64,000 nt of DNA from NCBI RefSeq assembly GCF_030209175.1, contig NZ_JARVSM010000003.1, forward strand, positions 159,658 through 223,657. Reading direction: 5' to 3'. The notes under the pieces were generated by a model that ran no database searches, was not told where the DNA came from, and saw only the letters and a program-made list of their open reading frames with translations. The stretch comes from Pseudomonas sp. efr-133-TYG-5 (GTDB lineage Bacteria > Pseudomonadota > Gammaproteobacteria > Pseudomonadales > Pseudomonadaceae). Position 1 is the first letter of the stretch. The number at the start of each line of letters is the position of its first letter. Shown one piece after another: positions 1 through 8,570 of the stretch. The position numbers and the translations under genes are program-made.

Positions 1-28
1 CACCAGACCCATAGGACAGAGCACGCCC

Positions 29-955
29 ATGACTTCCAAGCTGGAACAACTCAAACAGTTCACCACCGTCGTTGCCGACACCGGCGACTTCGAAGCGATT
101 TCCCGGGTCAAACCGGTCGACGCCACCACCAACCCTTCCCTGCTGCTCAAGGCCGCCGCCATTCCTGCCTACGCCGAGCTGCTGAACGCCTGCGTCAGCG
201 ACTGCAAGGGCGATGTCGGCCTGGCCAGCGACCGCTTTGGCGTCGCCGTCGGCGGGGAAATCCTCAAAGTGATTCCGGGGCGCATTTCCACCGAAGTGGA
301 TGCGCGCCTGTCGTTCGACAAGGATGCCGTGCTCAAGCGCGCGCACCGCCTGATCGAACTGTACGACAAGGCCGGCATCGGCCGTGACCGCGTGCTGATC
401 AAGATCGCCTCGACCTGGGAAGGCATCCGCGCCGCCGAGGTCCTGGAAAAGGAAGGCATCCAGACCAACCTGACCCTGCTGTTCTCCTTCGCCCAGGCCG
501 CGGCCTGCGCCGATGCCGGGGTGTTCCTGATTTCGCCGTTCGTGGGCCGCATCTACGACTGGTACAAGAAGGCCAACGGCAACGACTACACCGGTGCCGA
601 CGATCCGGGCGTGCAGTCCGTGACGCGCATCTACAACTACTACAAGGCCAATGACTACAAGACCGTGGTCATGGGCGCGAGCTTCCGCAACCTCAACCAG
701 ATCGAGCAACTGGCCGGTTGCGACCGCCTGACCATCAGCCCCGACCTGATCGACAAGCTGGCGGCAGACACCGGCAAGCTGGAGCGCAAACTCGCTCCGG
801 GCCACGCCGGCGAAGCGCGTCTGAGCCTCAACGAGGCGCAATTCCGCTGGTTGTCCAACGAGGACGCCATGGCCACCGAGAAACTCGCCGAAGGCATCCG
901 TCAGTTTGCCCGTGACCAGGAAAAACTCGAAGCACTGCTGCAAGCCAAGCTGTAA
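29..955 (+). CDS. tal: Transaldolase (TalB type)
   Basis: Transaldolase of the non-oxidative pentose phosphate pathway; it moves a dihydroxyacetone unit between sedoheptulose-7-phosphate and glyceraldehyde-3-phosphate in the cytosol. The 308-residue length fits the TalB subfamily. The N-terminal [12 protein letters not shown] motif (about 31-42) and the Schiff-base lysine (Lys125, in RVLIKIAST) are intact, as is the [14 protein letters not shown] region. The ATG is preceded by AGGA at a normal distance. It stands alone on the plus strand and is closed by a strong hairpin terminator, facing the minus-strand rssC gene. Confidence 0.97.
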   Translation: MTSKLEQLKQFTTVVADTGDFEAISRVKPVDATTNPSLLLKAAAIPAYAELLNACVSDCKGDVGLASDRFGVAVGGEILKVIPGRISTEVDARLSFDKDAVLKRAHRLIELYDKAGIGRDRVLIKIASTWEGIRAAEVLEKEGIQTNLTLLFSFAQAAACADAGVFLISPFVGRIYDWYKKANGNDYTGADDPGVQSVTRIYNYYKANDYKTVVMGASFRNLNQIEQLAGCDRLTISPDLIDKLAADTGKLERKLAPGHAGEARLSLNEAQFRWLSNEDAMATEKLAEGIRQFARDQEKLEALLQAKL

Positions 956-973
956 TCGCTGCGGCGCAATGGC

Positions 974-1009
974 AAAAAGGGCGAACCCTCACGGGTTCGC
1001 CCTTTTTTT
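974..1009 (+). terminator. Rho-independent terminator of tal
   Basis: A perfect stem GGGCGAACCC / GGGTTCGCCC with a short loop is followed by seven T. The A run on the other side lets it also work for the converging rssC transcript. Confidence 0.9.
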
Positions 1010-1027
1010 GTCTGCAGTGGCTGGGTA

Positions 1028-1510
1028 TCAGTGCCTTTCGAGGGCATTCACCAGGTCATGAAACGCTTCGCGATTGGAGTCGTTCAGGCCCATGAGGATC
1101 TTGTGCGCTTCGAGCACCTTGATCCGCACCACTTCTTCCGACTGATCCTGATCCGGCAGGTCGTCGAGGCATTCCGGGCACGGCACGGGATGGTTGACGA
1201 TATTGAACACCTGCTCGAAGCCCATCGATTGCAGCAGACGGGTGATGTCGTCGTGGGTGGTGACCACGGTCGGCAGCAGGCCGACCTTTTGCCGCGAGAG
1301 GATCGACAGCTTGGCCAGCAGGCCCAGCGTGGTGCTGTCGATGCTGCGGGTTTCGGTCAAATCGATCACGATCGCGTTGAAATTCAGCGCGGTGAAGATT
1401 TTTTCAATAGTCGCATCCAACGCCGAACACAGGGTCAGGCGAACTTCACCGACGAACTTCAGGACGAAAGTGCCATCCTGCTCGGCGAACTGGATTCTAC
1501 CGGTACTCAT
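1028..1510 (-). CDS. rssC: STAS-domain anti-sigma factor antagonist (RssC-like)
   Basis: A 160-residue protein with one STAS domain (about 1-110), the fold of anti-anti-sigma factors that are switched by Ser phosphorylation. The conserved loop ETRSIDSTTLGLL carries Ser59 in the position where SpoIIAA/RsbV are phosphorylated. The C-terminal 50 residues after the STAS core include a CPEC pair and have no known function. Its ATG overlaps the stop of the upstream response-regulator phosphatase by one base (TAATG), which implies translational coupling and a working pair. The Pseudomonas names rssB/rssC come from its link with the RpoS regulator; the direct partner cannot be seen here. Confidence 0.85.
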   Translation of the reverse strand: MSTGRIQFAEQDGTFVLKFVGEVRLTLCSALDATIEKIFTALNFNAIVIDLTETRSIDSTTLGLLAKLSILSRQKVGLLPTVVTTHDDITRLLQSMGFEQVFNIVNHPVPCPECLDDLPDQDQSEEVVRIKVLEAHKILMGLNDSNREAFHDLVNALERH

Positions 1511-2691
1511 TAAAGATTCCTGCTCAACACCAACAGGGCGATATCATCCGGCATCTCCCCTAGCGTGGCCAATCCAAAAACCTGCCGCAGACCATCCAGG
1601 CTGCCGCCCGCCGACTTCACCTTCTGAGGCAAAGCGGCTTCTTTCTCTTTGAGTGTGGGTTCTGGCAAAAGGTCCAGAATGCCATCAGACATCAGCGTCA
1701 GGCTGAACGTCGGTGGCAACTCGAGCACGTGATCTTCGTAGGTGGCTTCATTGAAAAGCCCCACCGGCAGACCGCGACCCTCGAGGTAGCGAACACTGTC
1801 AGGCGTGTACAACACTGGCAACGGCAGATGGCCGCCGATGCTATAGGTCAACAAACCGGTCTCCTCGTCGATGACTCCACCGACCATTGTGACGTGTTTA
1901 CCCAGCTTACAACTGATCAGCCCCCGGTTGATATGACCAAGGACTTCCGAAGGCTTGAATTCCGGCAGCGTGCCGTTGCGCTTGGACTCGAACAACAGGC
2001 GCGTGGTCATGAACTTCAACAGCACGGTGACGAAGGCCGAAGAAGCGCCATGCCCCGAAACGTCCGCCAGGTAGAAGGCGACCCGGCGCTCGTCGACGCG
2101 GAAATAATCGACAAAATCACCCGAGAGGTACAGCGAAGGGATGATCTGGTGCGCAAACTTGAACTCGTCGATGCTCCACGGACTTTCCGGCAGCATGTTC
2201 ATCTGCACCTGGCGACCGGCGTTCTGGTCTTCCTGGAGCAGGTTGAGGCTGGCTTCGAGCTCGCGGTTGGCCTTCTCCAGCTTCTCGCGGTAGCGCTGGT
2301 TTTCCAGCAGCAGGCGCGCACGATCCATGGCCCGGCGCACGGAATGCTCGAGCACGGCCAGATCTTCGAGAGGCTTGATCAGGTAGTCCGCCGCACCCAG
2401 GCGCAGCGCCTCGACCGCGTCGTTCATCACGCCGGCACCCGACACCACGATCACCGGTGTCTGCGGTGAGCGCTCGGTGACCTGACGGATGAGTTCGAGA
2501 CCGCCCATCTGCGGCATGCGCAGATCGCAGATGACCAAGTCGGGCGTGTCTTGCTCGAATACCTGAAGTCCCTGCTGGCCATTGCTGGCCTGCAAGACGC
2601 TGAAACCACTGTCTTCCAAATAGGCCGCGAGGCTCGCGCGCACTACTTCGTCATCATCGATTATCAGCAGCGTGGCACTGGTTTTTGGCAT
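1510..2691 (-). CDS. rssB: Response regulator with PP2C-type phosphatase output (RssB-like)
   Basis: A 393-residue protein with a receiver domain (1-125; acidic pocket DDD at 12-14, phospho-acceptor Asp56 in VICDLRMP), a predicted coiled-coil linker (about 130-165) and a SpoIIE/PP2C phosphatase domain (about 185-393). E. coli RssB, the ClpXP adaptor for RpoS, has a degenerate phosphatase domain. Here the metal-binding aspartates are present: SGDFVDYF, ADVSGHG, MSDGILD and PDDIALL. It is therefore probably an active phosphatase acting on the STAS partner encoded immediately downstream. A longer reading frame begins upstream, but the start at MPKTSAT gives the normal receiver N-terminus. Confidence 0.85.
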   Translation of the reverse strand: MPKTSATLLIIDDDEVVRASLAAYLEDSGFSVLQASNGQQGLQVFEQDTPDLVICDLRMPQMGGLELIRQVTERSPQTPVIVVSGAGVMNDAVEALRLGAADYLIKPLEDLAVLEHSVRRAMDRARLLLENQRYREKLEKANRELEASLNLLQEDQNAGRQVQMNMLPESPWSIDEFKFAHQIIPSLYLSGDFVDYFRVDERRVAFYLADVSGHGASSAFVTVLLKFMTTRLLFESKRNGTLPEFKPSEVLGHINRGLISCKLGKHVTMVGGVIDEETGLLTYSIGGHLPLPVLYTPDSVRYLEGRGLPVGLFNEATYEDHVLELPPTFSLTLMSDGILDLLPEPTLKEKEAALPQKVKSAGGSLDGLRQVFGLATLGEMPDDIALLVLSRNL

Positions 2692-2966
2692 GTGGGCAAA
2701 CGGCGCCAGAATTAGGTTGGCGTAGCAGGCGGGGCATCGGCCCGGCACAGACTACTGGATTCGCTTTCTAGCCTCTCTGCTGCACCGCTTCGGAGCGTCG
2801 ACCCCGCGCACGGTTGCACCAGAGGTGCCCTTCTAAGGCGCAGACGGTACTCCCATCCGCGGGGCGTTTCAAGCATGCGCCGATGGTCGCTTGAGGACTT
2901 TGTTTGTCAAATCACCGGGAGTTATAAGAACGGCCGGAACCGTAACCCAATGGAAGGACGGCCCCC
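2692..2966. other. Intergenic region upstream of rssB
   Basis: About 275 bases between the rssB start and the mlaA terminator. It should hold the rssBC promoter, but I see no convincing -35/-10 pair, repeat or coding frame. Confidence 0.4.
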
Positions 2967-2995
2967 ACAAAAAAGGCGACTTCACGGTCGCCTTT
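2967..2995 (-). terminator. Intrinsic terminator of mlaA
   Basis: Read on the minus strand, the stem AAAGGCGAC / GTCGCCTTT is followed by a T run, 20 bases past the mlaA stop codon. Confidence 0.8.
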
Positions 2996-3014
2996 CGCCT
3001 CTTGCCGCTGCGGA

Positions 3015-3704
3015 TCAGAAATCGTCTTCGACCTGACCGTCCTTGACCTTGAACTCGCGGTTCTGCAGGTAGGCATTGCGGATAAAGGTGTATTTGTCGC
3101 CGCTGATCAGCTTCTCGCTGGACAGCAGGTCGGCGCGGGTGTCGACGATGTTGAGGGCGAAAATCGAGTTACGCACCGGCACGTCGTTGATGTAGCGGTA
3201 GGCACCGGTGTAGCTGTCGACATACTTCGACGGGGCGTCACGCAGGGTGCTCGGGCCGAGCAGCGGCAGCATCACGTAAGGGCCGCTGCCGACGCCCCAG
3301 TAGCCGAGAGTCTGACCGAAATCTTCATCGCTGCGCTGCAGACCCATCTTGGTACCGACGTCGAAGAAGCCGAGCAGGCCGAAGGTGGTGTTGAAGATCA
3401 GCCGTGCCGTGTCGACACCGGCAGCCGCCGGCTTGGCCTGGAGAATGTTGTTCGCCAGGTTGGTGACGTCACCGACGTTGCGGAACATGTTGTGGATGCC
3501 GTCTTCGAGGAACTGCGGCGTCACGTACTGGTAACCCTGCGCCAGCGGTTTCAGCGCGTAGGTGTCGACGAAATCGTTGAACTGAAAGATCGGCCGGTTG
3601 ACGCTTTCCCAAGGATCATCTTCCGTTGCAGCCTGGGCGGCGAACGGCACCAGCATGACGCTGGCACATACACAAAGCTGAGCGAGAGGGTTGCTCCAGC
3701 GCAT
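3015..3704 (-). CDS. mlaA: MlaA/VacJ outer-membrane lipid asymmetry protein
   Basis: MlaA extracts misplaced phospholipids from the outer leaflet of the outer membrane and hands them to the Mla ABC system through MlaC. The 229-residue protein has the family start DPWESVNRPIFQFND right after the signal peptide and the conserved core GFFDVGTKMGLQ...GQTLGYWGVGSGPY. The start was placed at MRWSNP because an AAGGAG ribosome site lies just upstream; a longer in-frame start lacks a signal peptide at its N-terminus. The signal peptide (1-25) ends AAQA|A with no cysteine at +1, so no lipobox is visible, although E. coli MlaA is a lipoprotein. The rest of the Mla system is not in this window. Confidence 0.92.
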   Translation of the reverse strand: MRWSNPLAQLCVCASVMLVPFAAQAATEDDPWESVNRPIFQFNDFVDTYALKPLAQGYQYVTPQFLEDGIHNMFRNVGDVTNLANNILQAKPAAAGVDTARLIFNTTFGLLGFFDVGTKMGLQRSDEDFGQTLGYWGVGSGPYVMLPLLGPSTLRDAPSKYVDSYTGAYRYINDVPVRNSIFALNIVDTRADLLSSEKLISGDKYTFIRNAYLQNREFKVKDGQVEDDF

Positions 3705-3889
3705 AGAAAACTCCTTGGAATAATACAGACGCGGCAACCGGGCCACGGCGTTAAGGCCGTCAGTATAAGACGGAAAAGCCACTTTAGGCAGATCCTGCGT
3801 AAAACCCTCCGTAGGACGCTTCGTCACGCACTTGTCATCCAACTGTCACCGAGGCCGCTTAGCCTGATCGCTATTTCAGGGACGTTTTC

Positions 3890-4510
3890 ATGTCGCACGC
3901 TGAAGCCTTGCCTCTCGCCGCCCCCAACCTGACGGCCGTACTGTTCGGACTCAGCGGCTGCCTGGTGGACTTCGGTGCTCGCGCCCGAAATCACGCCAGT
4001 GCCTTGGCCGAACACGCCGACGCCACGCCCGGCGCGCTCGACAGCCTGCGCAGCCTACAGCGGCAACAGATTCCCTGCGCCTGGCTCGAGGAGTTGCCCC
4101 CTGCCCTCACCCAGGTCCTCGCAGCCGCCCTGCCGACCTGGATCAAACCTTCGCAACACCTGGCAACAATCAATCCGTGGCCGGCACCGAATGCCTGCTG
4201 GCAAGCGCTGATGGCCTTGAATGTCGAACGCCTCGATGGCTGCGTGCTGGTCAGCGGCGAACCGCGCCTGCTGCAATCGGGCCTCAACGCCGGGTTGTGG
4301 ACGATCGGCCTGGCCTCCTGTGGCTCGCTCTGCGGCCTGGCGCCGAGCGAATGGCAGGCCCTGAGCCAGAAGGAGCGCGAACAGTTGCGCGGCAAGGCCA
4401 CTCTGCAGCTGTTCGGCCTCGGCGTGCACTCGGTGATCGATCATCTGGGCGAGCTCGATACCTGCCTGGCGGACATCAGCCTGCGTCGGCTCAAAGGCGA
4501 AAAGCCCTGA
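3890..4510 (+). CDS. HAD-superfamily protein related to phosphonoacetaldehyde hydrolase, catalytic residues lost
   Basis: A 206-residue protein that aligns by eye with PhnX-type HAD hydrolases: an N-terminal VLFGLSGCLVDFG in place of the usual FDxDGTLVD, a motif like the GLNAGLWTIGLA segment of PhnX, and the typical C-terminal HSVIDHLGELDTCLADI helix region. Both catalytic aspartates of motif I are replaced (Gly20 and Ser22), and the acidic residues of motif IV are missing (VLVSGEPRLLQSG). It is therefore unlikely to hydrolyse phosphonates; it may be a binding or regulatory relic. It is divergent from mlaA (185 bases apart). The ribosome site is weak (GGGACG). The family is seen; any function is unknown. 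Confidence 0.7.
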   Translation: MSHAEALPLAAPNLTAVLFGLSGCLVDFGARARNHASALAEHADATPGALDSLRSLQRQQIPCAWLEELPPALTQVLAAALPTWIKPSQHLATINPWPAPNACWQALMALNVERLDGCVLVSGEPRLLQSGLNAGLWTIGLASCGSLCGLAPSEWQALSQKEREQLRGKATLQLFGLGVHSVIDHLGELDTCLADISLRRLKGEKP

Positions 4511-4619
4511 CCGGGATCATGCAGGTTGCAGCAGAGTGGATTAATCTAAAGGTCGGCCATAGACCTTTGGCGCGCGTCTGCGGTCAATGCCAGTGCCTCT
4601 CGATAAAAAGGAAACCACC

Positions 4620-4883
4620 ATGCCCGCCCAAGAACTGCAAAAACAGCTCGATACCCTGCGCGAGCAGCTGGAACAGAACCCGCCCCTGTCTGAAGCCGAG
4701 CGCGAAGACTTGCACGCGCTGATGCTGCAGATCGAATCCGAAATCAAACTGGAGACTGCCACGCAAGACGCCAGCATTGCCGACGGCGTGAATCTGGCGG
4801 TTGATCGCTTCGAACTGGAACACCCGGCCATCGCCGGCACCCTGCGCAACATCGTCAACGCACTGGGCAGCATGGGCATCTGA
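4620..4883 (+). CDS. DUF4404 family small protein
   Basis: An 87-residue, strongly helical and acidic protein (QKQLDTLREQLEQNPPLSEA...). The sequence fits the DUF4404 family known from Pseudomonas and relatives, which has no assigned function. There is no signal peptide or membrane segment. The start at MPAQEL has a good AAAAGGA ribosome site; an in-frame ATG 33 bases upstream does not. A bidirectional terminator follows. Confidence 0.75.
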   Translation: MPAQELQKQLDTLREQLEQNPPLSEAEREDLHALMLQIESEIKLETATQDASIADGVNLAVDRFELEHPAIAGTLRNIVNALGSMGI

Positions 4884-4896
4884 TTCGCGCCGATGC

Positions 4897-4930
4897 AAAA
4901 AAAGCCCTGCCATTGCTGGCAGGGCTTTTT
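4897..4930. terminator. Bidirectional terminator between the DUF4404 gene and cinQ
   Basis: Stem AAAAGCCCTGCCA / TGGCAGGGCTTTT with A and T runs on both sides, between converging genes. Confidence 0.9.
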
Positions 4931-4956
4931 CATTCAGCGTGCAAAACCTCGCGGGC

Positions 4957-5787
4957 TTACTGACGAACCAGTCGATGGTTCGGCAGCTGCACGCTTTCGG
5001 TGCTGCGATACGGGTTGATATCCAGGCCACCACGGCGCACATAACGCGCGAAGACCGTGAGTTTTTCCGGTTTCAGCAGACGCTGCAGGTCGAGAAAGAT
5101 CCGCTCCACGCATTGCTCGTGGAAGTCCGAGTGCTGGCGGAAGCTGACGATGTACTCCAGCAGGCTGGCGTGATCCAGCGCCGCGCCGCGGTACTCGACT
5201 ACCACGCTGCCCCAGTCCGGCTGGCTGGTCACCGGGCAGTTGGATTTGAGCAGATGGCTGTGCACGCTCTCCTCGACGATGCGCGAATCGTCGCAACGCA
5301 GCAGCTCGGGGCGCGGATGCTCGTAGTTGCTGACGCTGATATCCAGATCGTCGATGCATACGCCCGGCAGCGCCACGACGCCTTCGGCCTCGACCTCTTT
5401 CAGACTGCGTACACGTACGCCCACCGGCTTGCCGGCGGCGGCCGACAAATCCTTGACCAGCGTCGCTTCGAGGCTGGCGATATCGGCGAACGGCGTCTGG
5501 TTCAACGAGTTCAGGTAGAGCTTGAACGACTTCGACTCGATGATGTTCGGCGAATCCGCCGGGATGCTGAATTCGCCGATCGCCACCACCGGTTTGCCCG
5601 ACGGCAACAGCCACGACAGTTCGAAGCAGTTCCAGAAATCCACGCCGGTATACGGCAGCGTTGCGGCGGTCAGGCCCAGCTCGGCCCATTTCGCGGTGCG
5701 CGGAATGGGGAACAGCAGGGAGGGTGTGTACGTGGCGATGTATTCGCTGGACTTGCCCAGCGGCGAATGTTCGGCTGCGGGATGCAT
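4957..5787 (-). CDS. queF: NADPH-dependent 7-cyano-7-deazaguanine reductase QueF (CinQ)
   Basis: Reduces preQ0 to preQ1 in queuosine tRNA modification. The 276 residues match the long (YqcD/E. coli type) QueF with duplicated T-fold halves. The nucleophilic cysteine (Cys184 in [11 protein letters not shown]) and the catalytic Asp191 are present, and the QueF signature with [11 protein letters not shown] lies around 84-94. It follows the cupredoxin gene by 61 bases on the same strand. In P. putida this pair is known as the copper-inducible cinAQ operon, so copper control is likely here too. Confidence 0.95.
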   Translation of the reverse strand: MHPAAEHSPLGKSSEYIATYTPSLLFPIPRTAKWAELGLTAATLPYTGVDFWNCFELSWLLPSGKPVVAIGEFSIPADSPNIIESKSFKLYLNSLNQTPFADIASLEATLVKDLSAAAGKPVGVRVRSLKEVEAEGVVALPGVCIDDLDISVSNYEHPRPELLRCDDSRIVEESVHSHLLKSNCPVTSQPDWGSVVVEYRGAALDHASLLEYIVSFRQHSDFHEQCVERIFLDLQRLLKPEKLTVFARYVRRGGLDINPYRSTESVQLPNHRLVRQ

Positions 5788-5848
5788 GGCGGAAACCTGA
5801 CTGAAGAATCAGCGGATTCTATCAGCCTTTGCTCGCGCCTTTGAGTGC

Positions 5849-6388
5849 TTACTGACTGACAGTCAGTTTGCCGACCATCCCGGCCTGGTAGTGCCCCGGA
5901 ATATTGCAGGCGAACTCGAGGTTTACCGCCTTGCTGAACGTCCAGGTCAGCTCGCCCGTCTTGCCCGGCTCGACCAGCACGCTGTTGGGGTCGTCGTGCT
6001 GCATGCCGTGCGCCATCGAACCGTGATCCATGCCGGCCATGTCGTGGGACATTTCCTTGATCGCGGTAGGCGTGAGCATGCCGCTCTGCTGCATCTGCAA
6101 CATTTCCTGCTGATGGCTGGCATGCATCGCCGCGTCGCCGAGGTTGAATTCATGCAGCAACTGGCCTTTATTCACCAGCACAAAGCGAACGGTCTCACCG
6201 GCCTTGATCTCGATGGCTCGCGGATCGAAGGACATGTCGCCCATCGTCACTTCGATGCTGCGGCTGGCCTTGGCGGCCCGCGCCGGCTCGCCGAAATCGT
6301 AGGTCGGGGCCGGTGACGCCCACAGCGGCGAACTCAGCGCCAGCAGGCAGACGGCAAAGGCCGGACGGTTGCGCAAAAACATAGTCAT
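5849..6388 (-). CDS. cinA: Periplasmic Met/His-rich azurin-like cupredoxin CinA
   Basis: A 179-residue exported copper protein. A signal peptide (1-24, ending LWAS/A) is followed by a plastocyanin/azurin-type fold with the type 1 copper ligands His79 (LLHEF), Cys161, His166 and Met171 (C-N4-H-N4-M). Between the first ligand and the last strands sits an insertion of about 50 residues rich in Met and His (MHASHQQEMLQMQ, MSHDMAGMDHGSMAHGMQH), suited to binding Cu(I)/Cu(II). It heads the cinA-queF operon, divergent from cinRS. In P. putida CinA is induced by copper through CinR/CinS. Confidence 0.9.
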   Translation of the reverse strand: MTMFLRNRPAFAVCLLALSSPLWASPAPTYDFGEPARAAKASRSIEVTMGDMSFDPRAIEIKAGETVRFVLVNKGQLLHEFNLGDAAMHASHQQEMLQMQQSGMLTPTAIKEMSHDMAGMDHGSMAHGMQHDDPNSVLVEPGKTGELTWTFSKAVNLEFACNIPGHYQAGMVGKLTVSQ

Positions 6389-6460
6389 ACTCCAGCAATG
6401 AGAGGTTCAGCCTGTGGGAAACTCTAGCCGGCCTGCGCTGGCATCTACCTGACAGGCAGA

Positions 6461-6474
6461 TTACAACTTTGTCA
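6461..6474 (-). promoter_or_regulatory. CusR/CopR-like copper box
   Basis: On the minus strand the site reads TGACAAAGTTGTAA, one base away from the TGACAANNTTGTCA palindrome bound by CusR-type regulators. It lies in the 153-base space between cinA and cinR, about 73 bases upstream of cinA. A separate TGACAG half site starts at 6449 on the plus strand. It probably binds CinR and controls cinAQ, perhaps also cinRS. Confidence 0.65.
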
Positions 6475-6541
6475 GCTTGGGCCGCGCGGCCGATGCGCGC
6501 GGTATAAAGCCTTGTCCCGAACGCCTGACCAGAGCCGCCGC

Positions 6542-7222
6542 ATGAAACTGCTGATCGTCGAAGACCAACCGAAAACCGGCCATTACCTGCGCCAGGGCCT
6601 GACCGAGGCCGGTTTCAACACCGAACTGGTGGCTGACGGCAGCACCGGCCAGCAACTGGCGCTGAGCGGCGAGTATGCGCTGTTGATTCTCGATGTGATG
6701 CTGCCCGGGCGCAACGGCTGGCAGATTCTGCAAGCCGTGCGCAGCGCCGGCCTCGAGACGCCGATCCTGTTCCTGACTGCCAAGGACACCGTGGAGGATC
6801 GGGTGCACGGCCTCGAACTCGGCGCCGACGACTATCTGGTCAAGCCCTTCGCGTTTTCCGAACTGCTGGCCCGGGTGCGCAGCCTGCTGCGTCGCGGCAA
6901 TGCCCCCGCGCAGGAGACCAGCCTGCAACTGGCGGATCTGCGCCTGGACCTGATCCGCCGGCGGGTCGAACGCGGCGGCCAGCGCATCGACCTGACCGCC
7001 AAGGAATTTGCCCTGCTGGAAATGCTCCTGCGGCGCCAGGGCGAAGTGCTGCCCAAGTCGCTGATCGCCTCGCAGGTGTGGGACATGAATTTCGACAGCG
7101 ATACCAATGTCATCGAAGTGGCGATCCGCCGCCTGCGCCTGAAGGTCGATGACGAGTTCGCCAATAAGCTGATCCACACCGTGCGCGGCATGGGTTATGT
7201 CCTCGAAGAGCGCCCGGCCTGA
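6542..7222 (+). CDS. cinR: Copper-responsive OmpR-family response regulator CinR (CopR)
   Basis: A 226-residue OmpR/PhoB-type regulator: receiver domain (1-118, phospho-acceptor Asp51 in LILDVMLPG, Lys in DYLVKPF) and a winged-helix DNA-binding domain (about 125-222, RRVERGG...[21 protein letters not shown]). It belongs to the heavy-metal branch with CusR/CopR. The start at MKLLIVED is chosen because this is the canonical N-terminus. Its stop overlaps the start of the sensor kinase by one base (TGATG). Confidence 0.93.
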   Translation: MKLLIVEDQPKTGHYLRQGLTEAGFNTELVADGSTGQQLALSGEYALLILDVMLPGRNGWQILQAVRSAGLETPILFLTAKDTVEDRVHGLELGADDYLVKPFAFSELLARVRSLLRRGNAPAQETSLQLADLRLDLIRRRVERGGQRIDLTAKEFALLEMLLRRQGEVLPKSLIASQVWDMNFDSDTNVIEVAIRRLRLKVDDEFANKLIHTVRGMGYVLEERPA

Positions 7223-8568
7223 TGCGCCGGCTGTCCTTGAGCGGCCGCCTGGCGCTGTTGTTCGCCGCTTGCACGGCAACGGTTTCACTGGTCGCCGGAG
7301 TGGTGTTCAACCGGGCCAGCGAGGCGCACTTCGTCGAGCTTGACCAGCAATTGCTCGAAGGCCGGCTGAGCGGTCTGCGCCAGGCGCTGCACAGCGCAGC
7401 CGGCGCCGACCAGGCGGCAAGAATCAGCGATGAACTGAGTCGCCAGGGTGATCTGTCGCTGCGCATCAGCGACCGTGATGGCCAGCGCTGGTTCGGCAGC
7501 GCATTACCGCGGCCGGCGAATCTGCCGCAGGCACCGGGCCTGGCCACCCTCGATGACAACGGTACGGCCTATCGCCTGCTCAACGCGCCGCTCGATCCGG
7601 ATACGCCCGACGCGGCGCAATTGACCCTGCTGCTGGACATCACCCATCACCAGCACTTCCTGCAACGCATGCAGCACTTGATCTGGCTGACCGTCGGCCT
7701 CTCCGCGCTGGCCACCGCGCTGCTCGGCGCCTGGGCTGCACGCAGCGGCTTGCGCCCGTTGCGGCGCATGAGCGCAGTGGCGCGCGGCGTATCGGCGCAA
7801 TCGCTGCATGCGCGGTTGCCGGAAGCACAGATGCCGGCGGAACTGGCGGAATTGGCCCACAGCTTCAATGCCATGCTCGGACGACTCGATGACTCTTTTC
7901 AGCGTCTCTCGGCGTTCTCCGCCGACATCGCCCATGAACTGCGCACGCCACTGTCGAACCTGCTCACCCACACCCAGGTCACCCTGACCCGGCCGCGCCC
8001 GCTGGAAGACTATCGCGAAGCGCTGCACAGCAACCTCGAGGAACTGCAGTGGATGGCGCAACTGGTCAACGACATGTTGTACCTGGCCAAGGCTGACCAC
8101 GGTTTGCTGGTACCCAAGCGCGAGCCACTGGAACTGGCGCAGGAAGCCGATGCGCTGCTCGAATTTTTCGCGCCGCTGGCCGAAGACACACGAGTGACGC
8201 TGCGCCGCGACGGCCATGCGCGATTCGCGGGGGATCGCGGCATGTTGCGTCGGGCCTTGTCGAACCTGCTGGATAACGCCCTGCGCTTCACCCCGGCCGA
8301 CGGCGAGGTGCGCCTGCTGATTGCCGAGCACGCGCAATCGCTGCAGGTGATTGTGGAAAACACCGGTGAGGGCATTTCGCCCGAGTGGCTGCCGCGTCTG
8401 TTCGACCGCTTCTACCGTGCCGATCCGGCTCGCCAGGAAGGCAGCAGCGAACACGCCGGGCTGGGACTGGCGATCACCCAGTCGATCGTCCGCGCCCATG
8501 GTGGGCAGATTCATTGCGAATCGGAGGCAGGCTGGACGCGGTTTGTGATCGAGTTGCCTCGAAGCTGA
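7222..8568 (+). CDS. cinS: Copper-sensing histidine kinase CinS (CopS)
   Basis: A 448-residue heavy-metal sensor kinase of the CusS/CopS type. Membrane segments at about 10-30 and 152-172 enclose a periplasmic sensor domain of roughly 120 residues. HAMP (about 173-225), HisKA with His238 (DIAHELRTPLSN) and the HATPase domain with N box (NLLDNALRF), F box (LFDRFYR) and G box (AGLGLAITQ) follow. It forms an operon with cinR and is translationally coupled to it. Confidence 0.93.
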   Translation: MRRLSLSGRLALLFAACTATVSLVAGVVFNRASEAHFVELDQQLLEGRLSGLRQALHSAAGADQAARISDELSRQGDLSLRISDRDGQRWFGSALPRPANLPQAPGLATLDDNGTAYRLLNAPLDPDTPDAAQLTLLLDITHHQHFLQRMQHLIWLTVGLSALATALLGAWAARSGLRPLRRMSAVARGVSAQSLHARLPEAQMPAELAELAHSFNAMLGRLDDSFQRLSAFSADIAHELRTPLSNLLTHTQVTLTRPRPLEDYREALHSNLEELQWMAQLVNDMLYLAKADHGLLVPKREPLELAQEADALLEFFAPLAEDTRVTLRRDGHARFAGDRGMLRRALSNLLDNALRFTPADGEVRLLIAEHAQSLQVIVENTGEGISPEWLPRLFDRFYRADPARQEGSSEHAGLGLAITQSIVRAHGGQIHCESEAGWTRFVIELPRS

Positions 8569-8570
8569 TC

